NCBI GenBank assembly: GCA_023260395.1
Contig: JALQVI010000014.1
Location: 1-32,279, forward strand
Reading direction: 5' to 3'
Source of the DNA: Candidatus Nanopelagicales bacterium
GTDB taxonomy: Bacteria > Actinomycetota > Actinomycetes > S36-B12 > UBA5976
Length of the DNA: 32,279 bases
Under the pieces are notes generated by a model, which had not been told where the DNA came from, did not search any database, and was given only the letters and a program-made list of their open reading frames with translations. Each line of letters opens with the position of its first letter. The stretch's first letter is position 1. Shown here in pieces: positions 8,020 to 15,537 of this stretch. A program made the translations under genes and the position numbers.

Positions 8020-10298
8020 GATTCTTGCCCTTCGGCTTGTGCATATTGAGCGCCAGTAATGCGCGCGATAGTAAAGGTCTTGACTTCGTTGCTGCGTAGA
8101 TCAAATGCTGTGAGGAAGCCACCGCTAATGGTCAACGGTTCAACGATGCGTTCGGTTGTAATTCCGCTTCGATCTGCGTAACCAATCCACACTTCAAGCT
8201 CCGCAGCCATTGCTTCATTAAGTAATGCCATGGTGTCGGCGGTCGAGGTGCGCGGAGTTTCTCCGGCGGCTTTGGTGTCTTCGGCGCGCTCGCCTGCACG
8301 CAAGGTTCGAACGGCTGCGTTAATGAGTCGCGGTGATGCGTTCGTTACGGTCACAGTTGAATGTGTTGGGCGACTTGATGTGCGTCGGGCATCTGGTCGG
8401 TGCAACAGCACCGTGCCCTCGGCGCTCTCAGCAACGGGCGCATACCCTGCACCGCGTAACTTCTCGAGCACCATGTCGGCTGGCGCAGCGCTCACGACAA
8501 TGCCAGGTGCAATCTGGCGAAGACGTAATGACGCAAGACGCTTGTCGACTTGTACCGATGCGATGAGTTGTTCGTCGTCGCATCGCAGGTAAACAGAAGC
8601 CACACCAACTCGTAAGGCACCGTGTTTACGCGCTACATCGTCAATCAGGTAAGTGAGCGGCTGTGGCAATGGCGTGCGCGAAAGATTCGCGAGGAACTGC
8701 GCAATTTCGTGCGCAGATTGGCCTTGATCGAGACCACGTCGAATAGACGTTTCGGTGAAACGATAGGTGGTGGCAACTCCTGTGGATTCAACGTCAGCCA
8801 AAATCGACATGGTGCGACGTTGCGATGCAGGCAATCGACCTGGTGCAAGCGCAGTTAAATCCGCTTGCACGATGATGTGATCAACAGGTGCAGGCAAATG
8901 TTCGGCTAGCGCTGATGCCGCATCTTCGTGTTCGAGCAATGCACGACCGAATGACGTGAGTGCGCCGGCTCCTGTGACACCGAGCGTCTCTGATTCGGTG
9001 ACCAATGCTGTGACGGCGTTATTGCGAACCGAAGAGCTTCGGCGTGGTCGATGCCAGTTGAGGTATCCGATGAGTGCCTGTGGTGTCGTAGTTGAACCAA
9101 GTGCCGCACTGTGCAAAATCTCAAGAATCGTGTGTCGAAGGTTCAGCACGAAAGGCCGTTCCACGCCGGCAGAGAGCGCGTTGATTCGATCAGTGCCGGT
9201 ATCGGCAATGACATGTGCCGCGCGACTAGTTTCAAACCACGCCTTTGCAACAAGTGACCAACGAGTTGCGTCATCTTGATTGAGCCAATGGTCGTATGCG
9301 GTTGTTGGCAGCCATTCGCCATTGACGTCCGATGACAGCAACCCAGATGCGTATGACATTTCAATCACCAAGCCAGTGATGTGAAGATTCGTGCGCAAAA
9401 TTTCCGAGGCTGCCGTTAAGTCACGCACGGATAGGCCACCACCACGTAACTGGGCCGGTGGTTCGAGTGACCATGCTTCGAGCAAGGTCTCGATCAGATG
9501 GATGAAATCAAGTGCCGCATGTGCACCGGTTTGATCAATGCGAACAGAATCTAATGTGCCGGTGGTTGCTTGAATCGCTTGCGCATCTAATTGCTTGAGC
9601 AGACAGCCATTGCGCAACGCAAGTCCAACCTCGCGCGGAACAGCAATCGAAGTTTCTCCAGTCGCAACAATGAGTTCACGTGACAGTAGCCATTCAAGTG
9701 GTGACTTCACATCTTCGGGTCGAATAGGACGGTTGGCGTTCTTCATGGTTCCGATGGGATTCCATAAAAGTTGATCCATGATTTCGCGGGCTTGTTCAGG
9801 CGCTTCAGCTAGCGCAGCTTCAACTAACCGCGAATCGGCTGCATATTTCTTTACAAGTCTCCGAGAATCACTAAACGAAGGACCGAGCCCACACGGATAC
9901 GCGCCATAAGCTTCAGCCGCTGCGCGAACGAGCCGAAGTTCGTCTCCCCACAACAAGCCAATCGTTCGTAGGTGGTGGACTGCATCATTGACTGCTTCTG
10001 CGTCATAGCCAGGAACGTTGCGTAAACCTTCGTGCAAATCATCCAGGCTTGCTGAATCTGGCAATCCTGCGATTGCTTCGCAGACATCGAGCTGAATGCG
10101 ATTGAGCGAATCTAGTGCGGCGTTAACACTTGGTGCGGTTGTCGCGCGCGCAGCCAATTGTCCAAGGTCTGAGGGGATTGGGTGGAGCAAATCCGGGCGC
10201 GCTGTGAGCAATGCGAAAAGGGCGTCGTCACTGCGATTGCGCAGGTCATCTGCCAAAGATCGCGGCTTGCTTGCAGCCGTCGTAGGGAAAGTGCTCAT
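8016..10298 (-). CDS. Helicase-associated protein, XPB partner, with WYL-like C-terminus
   Basis: A 760-residue protein of the actinobacterial family encoded next to XPB (like Rv0862c), annotated elsewhere as a helicase-associated or helicase C-terminal-domain protein. No Walker A or DEAH motif is seen, so it is not itself a helicase motor. It is mostly alpha-helical with winged-helix-like stretches. Residues about 690-752 resemble a WYL domain: helix, then EVWIGYADRSG, ERIVEPLTIS, AFDLRSNEVKTFTIARI. WYL folds bind ligands or nucleic acid in regulators and DNA-processing proteins, which suggests a regulatory or loading role for XPB. The ATG at 10298 has no ribosome binding site, and TAACGT lies 7 bases upstream, so it is probably leaderless. 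Confidence 0.8.
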   Translation of the reverse strand: MSTFPTTAASKPRSLADDLRNRSDDALFALLTARPDLLHPIPSDLGQLAARATTAPSVNAALDSLNRIQLDVCEAIAGLPDSASLDDLHEGLRNVPGYDAEAVNDAVHHLRTIGLLWGDELRLVRAAAEAYGAYPCGLGPSFSDSRRLVKKYAADSRLVEAALAEAPEQAREIMDQLLWNPIGTMKNANRPIRPEDVKSPLEWLLSRELIVATGETSIAVPREVGLALRNGCLLKQLDAQAIQATTGTLDSVRIDQTGAHAALDFIHLIETLLEAWSLEPPAQLRGGGLSVRDLTAASEILRTNLHITGLVIEMSYASGLLSSDVNGEWLPTTAYDHWLNQDDATRWSLVAKAWFETSRAAHVIADTGTDRINALSAGVERPFVLNLRHTILEILHSAALGSTTTPQALIGYLNWHRPRRSSSVRNNAVTALVTESETLGVTGAGALTSFGRALLEHEDAASALAEHLPAPVDHIIVQADLTALAPGRLPASQRRTMSILADVESTGVATTYRFTETSIRRGLDQGQSAHEIAQFLANLSRTPLPQPLTYLIDDVARKHGALRVGVASVYLRCDDEQLIASVQVDKRLASLRLRQIAPGIVVSAAPADMVLEKLRGAGYAPVAESAEGTVLLHRPDARRTSSRPTHSTVTVTNASPRLINAAVRTLRAGERAEDTKAAGETPRTSTADTMALLNEAMAAELEVWIGYADRSGITTERIVEPLTISGGFLTAFDLRSNEVKTFTIARITGAQYAQAEGQES

Positions 10299-10305
10299 CC
10301 GTACT

Positions 10306-10311
10306 ACGTTA
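10306..10311 (-). promoter_or_regulatory. -10 hexamer TAACGT for leaderless helicase operon
   Basis: TAACGT on the minus strand, 7 bases before the ATG at 10298. It would start the transcript of the helicase-associated/XPB operon at its first codon. Confidence 0.5.
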
Positions 10312-10384
10312 CGCGCATATGGCTTGGCTAACTAATTGAAGTGTTGTCAGAAAGGGCGAAAAACCCATTGAAATCGGCTCACAT

Positions 10385-10413
10385 TGGGGTTCGTGGCGAT
10401 ATTCCCTTACGCT
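10385..10413 (+). promoter_or_regulatory. Candidate sigma-70-type promoter of the cold-shock gene
   Basis: TTGGGG (10385-10390) and TACGCT (10408-10413) are separated by 17 bases. The predicted start near 10420 gives a leader of about 40 nt before the GTG at 10463. The -35 box matches the consensus only in part. Confidence 0.45.
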
Positions 10414-10462
10414 TAGAGAGCAGTTTGCGCTGCATTTGTAATTCGAGCAAGGAGAACGCACC

Positions 10463-10846
10463 GTGCCAACAGGCAAAGTGAAATGGTATGACTCTGAAAA
10501 GGGCTTCGGCTTTCTTCAGACTGACGAGGGTGAAGAAGTATTTCTGCACGCCTCTGCGCTACCTGCCGGAACCTTGACGCTCAAGAACGGCACGCGCTGT
10601 GAGTTTGGTGTTGCCGACGGCAAGCGCGGCGTACAGGCGCTGTCTGTCCGAGTACTCGAAGCACCTCCGAGCATTTCAAAGGGCAACCGTAAGGATGCCG
10701 AAGACATGGCCATCGTCCTCGAAGACGTTATTAAGTTGCTGGACAACTACGCCGGCAACTTGCGCCGTGGTCGCTACCCAGATGACAAGCACACCGAAAA
10801 ATTGGTTGCTGTACTTCGTGGCGTCGCCGATCAAATCGACGTCTAG
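10463..10846 (+). CDS. cspB: Cold-shock-domain protein with C-terminal extension (CspB type)
   Basis: A 127-residue protein. The cold-shock domain fills residues 1-66, with RNP1 as KGFGFL and RNP2 as VFLHAS, the two single-strand nucleic-acid-binding motifs. The remaining about 60 residues form a predicted helical extension that short CspA proteins lack but longer actinobacterial CspB proteins have. The likely role is RNA or ssDNA chaperone in the cytoplasm. The GTG start follows AAGGAG (10449-10454) at an ideal distance. A DUF3027 gene follows 37 bp later on the same strand, a common actinobacterial pairing near the XPB locus, so the two may be co-transcribed. Confidence 0.9.
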   Translation: MPTGKVKWYDSEKGFGFLQTDEGEEVFLHASALPAGTLTLKNGTRCEFGVADGKRGVQALSVRVLEAPPSISKGNRKDAEDMAIVLEDVIKLLDNYAGNLRRGRYPDDKHTEKLVAVLRGVADQIDV

Positions 10847-10883
10847 TCGCTTTGATCGATTTACCCACTTTTAAGGATTTTTC

Positions 10884-11897
10884 GTGACCATTACTGCTTT
10901 GGCAAACGATGCAACAGATGTTGCACGCGCCGGCCTGCTTGAAACCGTCCCTGCGCAGCATGTTGGGCAGGCCCTTGCAGTAACCAACGAAGAAACAACC
11001 GACGAATACGCAATTGCTGAACACACCTTCGCATGCACCGATCCGGCCTACCCAGGCTGGTACTGGTCAGTTTCAGTAGTAGCAATTAGCGGTCAAGATT
11101 CATGCACCGTTAGTGAAATTAACTTGCTGCCGAGTGCAGATGCGCTGGTCCCACCCGCATGGAAGCCATGGGCCGAGCGCGTCGAAGCTGGTGATTTGAG
11201 CGCAGGCGATTTGTTGCCGACGCTGCCAACCGACGAACGTTTGACCGCAGGCTTTACTGGCATTGATGAACAAGCAGATGACCTCGCACCACTTCACCCA
11301 GCTCAGTGGGAAATGGGACTTGGTCGCGAACAAATCCTGAGTCCGCTTGGACTTGAACGAGCAGTTTCACGTTGGTTTGATGGCGCCAATAGTGCTCGCT
11401 CTGCAATGGCTAAGCATGCCCCAGCAAATTGTTCCTCCTGTGGCTTTATGGTTGCACTTGGCGGATCACTTGGTCAGGCATTCGGCTTGTGTGCGAATGA
11501 ATTCGGCGCAGCCGATGGTCAGATTGTTGCCATGAACTTTGGTTGCGGTGCTCACTCATCGGTACGTCCTGAAGAATCTTCGCCAGTTCCTGTCGTAGAT
11601 CTCGTCATTGATGATGTTCAAGACGAACAATCAGATGCCAGTGGTCTTGCTGACTATGTGGCAGATCCAGAACCTGAAGAAGTCGTCGAATCGCAGACCG
11701 CAGAAGAAATTGCTGTGGATGATGCGCCAGATGAATATGTCTCGGAACACGAATCCGACGTTATTGATCACTTGGACGAAGACACTGATGTTGTTCAAGA
11801 CATTTCGTCTGCTGACGAAGAAGTCGAAGATTCAGCTCCTGATGCCACAACGGATGATGACGTTGATGCTGATGGTCACGATTTAGAATCGCTCTAA
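10884..11897 (+). CDS. DUF3027 family protein with acidic C-terminal tail
   Basis: A 337-residue protein of the actinobacterial DUF3027 family, recognised by the segment with DPAYPGWYWSV and the following about 120 residues. A CSSC pair (about residues 182-185) and two more cysteines soon after (LCANEF, FGCGAH) could form a zinc site. Residues 237-337 form a low-complexity tail with about 40 Asp or Glu and no Lys or Arg. Such tails can mimic nucleic acid or bind basic proteins. The GTG follows AAGGA (10873-10877). It probably shares a transcript with cspB. Function is unknown; a role near nucleic-acid proteins is suggested only by context. Confidence 0.85.
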   Translation: MTITALANDATDVARAGLLETVPAQHVGQALAVTNEETTDEYAIAEHTFACTDPAYPGWYWSVSVVAISGQDSCTVSEINLLPSADALVPPAWKPWAERVEAGDLSAGDLLPTLPTDERLTAGFTGIDEQADDLAPLHPAQWEMGLGREQILSPLGLERAVSRWFDGANSARSAMAKHAPANCSSCGFMVALGGSLGQAFGLCANEFGAADGQIVAMNFGCGAHSSVRPEESSPVPVVDLVIDDVQDEQSDASGLADYVADPEPEEVVESQTAEEIAVDDAPDEYVSEHESDVIDHLDEDTDVVQDISSADEEVEDSAPDATTDDDVDADGHDLESL

Positions 11898-11900
11898 GGT

Positions 11901-13964
11901 TTAATCAAACTTTTCAGTGCGTCCGCACCACATGAATTTTTTACTGTGTGAAAAATTCATGTGACCATCATGGACATAACCCAATTGCTTGAGCCATGGA
12001 ATATATTTCTTTTGCATTTCTGGTTTCAGACATACGACATCCACGTGCACGAGTGACATCGACAGCGCGAGATGCCCCGGCGAGACTTTTTCTTGCAATG
12101 TGCCATCGACCCACTTGGCAATTTGAATCCGATGCTCGGGAAATTCGCCTGGCACACTGGCTAACGCATGACGGACATAATCATCACGCGGAGAAACTGT
12201 ATAGAGGCGAGTAGTAGTTGCAGCCAATGAAGAACTAATTCCAATGGGAGCCAACACGATATCTCCAGGTTCAGCGATGACATCGAGAACTTTGAGAGTT
12301 TCGGTTGTGCCTTTGTACGTGCGCCAATGGGTTGGGTTAGCTACATAGGCCTCGCCTTTTTCCCATGATGGAATTCGCCACGGTACCAATCCCGTCGCGA
12401 GTGGCAGCACAGTAACTAAGGCAATCCACGATCCTGCCAGCGCAAGATTTAGTGGCGTTGGTCGTGACGTTATTTTTGAAACACCAAGCACAAGAGTTGA
12501 ACTTGTTGCCCCAATTAATGCAGGTATAGGAAGTAGCCACAAGAAGCGCCAACCGATTGAAGCGCTGCCTGTGTTCTTCAAAACGAATTCGTGCACACCA
12601 GGCAGAATCAGCACGCCGAAAAATCCAAAACAGACAGCGATTAATGTGCGTGCGTTACTGACACGAATCGCGAGCCACCCCAAAATGATGGCGATGGTGA
12701 GCGCTGCGCCGTAGGCAAATGGATGTGCAATTTCATGCAAGAGGTCGTGGGCACTTGGCATGTACTTCTGGGTCGGCGGGTTAATGAAGTAGATGTCGGG
12801 GCTGTTGCTGTTACCTGTCACAGGCTTCGGCGCGTAGTTGTGAGCTCGTGCGTATTTAAAGAGCAATCCACCTGCGAATAAGTAACCCATCGGAATGAGT
12901 AAAGCGAGGAATGCTCGACGCTGTTTGTTCGTAAGGGCAATAAGTAAGCCGGCGGCAAGGATGGGAACGGATGTGATGAAAACAGTTGGTGTTGCGCCGA
13001 CAGAAGCAATCGTCAGCGCAGTCAAATAAAACGCCAAACGAGTACTGAAGTTGGTCAAGATGCGAATGAGGTAGGCAAACATCAACGGCAAAATCAACGC
13101 CAAGTAAACCGCTTTGCCTTGCCAAATGTGTGAGGCCTGCGAATTTCCAAATGAATAGCGATTTGCGCCATCAAAAACAAGAAATGCCGTACTCGTAATC
13201 AGCGCAGTTTTTAAGTGCCGAAGATTGAACCCTTCGAGGAGTTTGGCGAGGGCAAAAATCGAAAGAGCTGCGGCAATAGGTACCCAAAAAATGTAGAGCA
13301 AAGTCGCAGGATGGATGTGTAAGAGTCTCGATAGTGAGCCCCACATCACTTCCCACGAAGACGAGCGTGCGTATGTTCGGAAGCTTTGATCGCTGAGAAC
13401 AGTATCGCCGGTTGGGATGACGCCATGTTCATATATGTAGGTCGCAATGTTTACGTAATAGTGGTCATCGTTATTCGGCACATAGGTGACACCAGCGGCG
13501 GCAGCGGCAACAAATGCACAGAGTGCCAACGTCAATCCATTGGCGTGCGAGAACCAAGTAGAGCGCGTTGGTTCGCCTTGAGGTTGTCCTGATGCTCGTA
13601 GTCGCCAGGCAAACACTGCACCAACGATGATGAAGATTGTGGTAAGCGTTGCAAGCGCTGATTCTGCGAAGCCTCTGGGTGTTCTATCGACCCAATAGGC
13701 AAGGACGGGAGCAACAAGACTTGTGATGGCAATGCGTCGACGTGCTAAGCCAGAAATTTCGCTGAGTTCGGGGAGGTGGAACGAACGTTCGGAGCCAAGT
13801 ACGTAGTACCAAATCGTTAACGCGACTGCCAGAATGATTGCCCACGTAACCAAATACGTAGTTGGTGACAAGGTAAATGCTCGAGTGAGCTGATCGGCAA
13901 TGGTGCCTGTTGAAATGAGTAGCAGGGTAACGAAAAGCGCGGTATTACCGATGCGATAAATCAT
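11901..13964 (-). CDS. Large polytopic membrane protein, possible GT-C-like envelope protein
   Basis: A 687-residue protein with about a dozen or more predicted membrane helices and a C-terminal soluble part of roughly 150 residues. The frame extends one TTG codon further to 13967, but the ATG at 13964 has AGGGA at a better distance. After the fourth or fifth helix comes NNDDHYYVNIATYIYEHG, whose acidic pair near the start of an outward loop recalls GT-C glycosyltransferases (catalytic Asp or Glu in the first large loop). This is suggestive, not proof. Its neighbours are a GT4 glycosyltransferase (divergent) and a TagF-like polymerase, so a role in cell-surface glycopolymer synthesis is reasonable. 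The stop lies 3 bp from the stop of the convergent DUF3027 gene. Confidence 0.6.
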   Translation of the reverse strand: MIYRIGNTALFVTLLLISTGTIADQLTRAFTLSPTTYLVTWAIILAVALTIWYYVLGSERSFHLPELSEISGLARRRIAITSLVAPVLAYWVDRTPRGFAESALATLTTIFIIVGAVFAWRLRASGQPQGEPTRSTWFSHANGLTLALCAFVAAAAAGVTYVPNNDDHYYVNIATYIYEHGVIPTGDTVLSDQSFRTYARSSSWEVMWGSLSRLLHIHPATLLYIFWVPIAAALSIFALAKLLEGFNLRHLKTALITSTAFLVFDGANRYSFGNSQASHIWQGKAVYLALILPLMFAYLIRILTNFSTRLAFYLTALTIASVGATPTVFITSVPILAAGLLIALTNKQRRAFLALLIPMGYLFAGGLLFKYARAHNYAPKPVTGNSNSPDIYFINPPTQKYMPSAHDLLHEIAHPFAYGAALTIAIILGWLAIRVSNARTLIAVCFGFFGVLILPGVHEFVLKNTGSASIGWRFLWLLPIPALIGATSSTLVLGVSKITSRPTPLNLALAGSWIALVTVLPLATGLVPWRIPSWEKGEAYVANPTHWRTYKGTTETLKVLDVIAEPGDIVLAPIGISSSLAATTTRLYTVSPRDDYVRHALASVPGEFPEHRIQIAKWVDGTLQEKVSPGHLALSMSLVHVDVVCLKPEMQKKYIPWLKQLGYVHDGHMNFSHSKKFMWCGRTEKFD
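11929..11963. terminator. 13-bp perfect inverted repeat inside the membrane-protein coding end
   Basis: CACATGAATTTTT (11929-11941) pairs exactly with AAAAATTCATGTG (11951-11963) around 9 bases. It lies 32 bp beyond the DUF3027 stop, inside the last codons of the convergent membrane-protein gene. With no room between the genes, it is the best candidate for ending the plus-strand transcript. Confidence 0.5.
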
Positions 13965-14076
13965 CAAGTCCCTGCTTTGTTGTGTCGTACTTATTGCAAA
14001 GTATCAGGCAGTAACAGGCAACTGCAAAGCCATCATTCGGGAACGAATTGAACCCGATACTGCGGATTTGCTCAGT

Positions 14077-14082
14077 TACGAT
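14077..14082 (+). promoter_or_regulatory. -10 hexamer TACGAT for leaderless glycosyltransferase gene
   Basis: TACGAT is followed by 6 bases and the GTG at 14089, which is the first possible start in frame because TGA at 14086 closes the frame just before it. No Shine-Dalgarno sequence is present. Confidence 0.55.
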
Positions 14083-14088
14083 GGGTGA

Positions 14089-15537
14089 GTGCCGACACAA
14101 GAAAAGCCAGTAGCCCTATTTCTTTATGGCGCATTTCGCCTTTATGGCGGCGGCTTAAGTAAAGCGTGGTTTCAACGGCTTCAAGCCATGCATGAATCTG
14201 GCTGGGAAGTGCGCATTGCGCTCCTGACATATGGTCGCTATCGCCAGAAAATGTTGGCGCGTGCCCTCGGTGGATCAATTCCCGAAGGAATCCAGATTTA
14301 TAAATTCTGGACGTCGCCTATGAATAAGTTTGACATCGCATTCGCGTGGGTCAAGCACATGTCGTATTACGTCATCATGCGATTGCTGCGAAAGCCATTG
14401 CCACGAAACGTCATCACGCCGATGGGCAATGGCATGCAACACGAATTGAAGTACGACACCTTTGGCCGACTACTTTCAGAAATTGAACGAGAGACTGAAA
14501 GTAACGTCGTCAAGACGCGAGTCTGGTACGACACTGGCCGCAATCCAATCATTCGCGAGTGGTGCGCCCCGGGTGAAGAAATCATGACGATGTTTCAGAG
14601 GTATTCGGATACCGAACCGCAAACAATGGTTTCGGCTCGCACACAATGGCTAACCGAACTCAACCTTCCTGATGGAACTGTTGTGTTTTCCGACTCGCCA
14701 ATTACCTATCCAGTTGTTGCACAGCTGCCCGACAACCTCGGCAAAGTTTTTGTGCTGCACTTAAATCACCTCAAACGAGGTGAAGGTGCGCTCGGTGTTC
14801 TCACGCCGCGTATGGAAACGGGCCTCGAACCGTTTGCGGATCGTCCAGATGCGGTTGTGTGTGCGACTCCTGATCAGGGCGAAGACTTGCAAGAACGCTA
14901 TGGCAAAGACTTTCCAGTCATAGCCATTCGCCCGGTAGTGAAGAAGATTGAGACTCCTTCGGATGCCGTGCGGGACCGTCACAAAATTGTGGCTGTTGGA
15001 CGACTGGTTGATGTGAAGCGACTCGATCATGTTTTCCGCGCGCTGCCCAAGGTTCTTTCCGCAGTGCCTGATGCACATCTTGATATTTGGGGGTCCGGCA
15101 GTGACCAAGAACGCCTCGAGGGAATTCTGGCCGAACTCAATCTCACAGATGCTGTGAACTTCCGTGGCTACACCGGCAATCCAGAAATGGTTTTTCGCAC
15201 CGCGGGTTGTTCGGTGCTGACATCGCGCCGTGAATCATTCGGGCTCGCAGTGACAGAGAGTTTGTTGCAAGGCTGCCCGGTTGTGTCGTACGACGTGAAG
15301 TACGGACCACGCACAGTTATTCGTGATGGCATCAGTGGCTTCATCGTTCCTGACAATGATGTGGATGCTTTAGCCGACCGGATTATCCAAGTGCTTACCA
15401 ATCCTGAATTACAAGACTTAATGGGAGTCGAAGGTATGAAGGTTGCTGAACTTGTTGACCGCAAACACTTCACAGCTGCGTGGACGCAACTTGCACAAGA
15501 TGTGCGAACAAAAGCACTTGCACGAGCCAAGCATTAA
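14089..15537 (+). CDS. GT4-family glycosyltransferase, TagE/GtfA-like
   Basis: A 482-residue cytoplasmic GT-B enzyme. The C-terminal Rossmann half shows VGRLVDVKRLD (303-313), WGSGSDQERL (334-343), and the retaining EX7E motif as E382 to E390 (ESFGLAVTE). The N-terminal half has the Gly-rich YGGGLSKA element (19-26). Length and overall form resemble poly(glycerol-phosphate) alpha-glucosyltransferases (TagE) and related GT4 enzymes that add sugars to wall polymers or surface proteins. The facing neighbour at 15538 is a TagF-like glycerophosphotransferase, which supports a wall teichoic-acid-like substrate. Acceptor and sugar are not determined. The gene is probably leaderless, and its TAA touches the TAA of its convergent neighbour. 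Confidence 0.85.
   Translation: MPTQEKPVALFLYGAFRLYGGGLSKAWFQRLQAMHESGWEVRIALLTYGRYRQKMLARALGGSIPEGIQIYKFWTSPMNKFDIAFAWVKHMSYYVIMRLLRKPLPRNVITPMGNGMQHELKYDTFGRLLSEIERETESNVVKTRVWYDTGRNPIIREWCAPGEEIMTMFQRYSDTEPQTMVSARTQWLTELNLPDGTVVFSDSPITYPVVAQLPDNLGKVFVLHLNHLKRGEGALGVLTPRMETGLEPFADRPDAVVCATPDQGEDLQERYGKDFPVIAIRPVVKKIETPSDAVRDRHKIVAVGRLVDVKRLDHVFRALPKVLSAVPDAHLDIWGSGSDQERLEGILAELNLTDAVNFRGYTGNPEMVFRTAGCSVLTSRRESFGLAVTESLLQGCPVVSYDVKYGPRTVIRDGISGFIVPDNDVDALADRIIQVLTNPELQDLMGVEGMKVAELVDRKHFTAAWTQLAQDVRTKALARAKH

Noticed and set aside
11608-11886. Met-rich 92-codon frame inside the DUF3027 gene
   Set aside because: It is an out-of-frame reading of the GAT/GAA-rich acidic tail; the Met and Leu codons arise from the repeated GATGATG composition.
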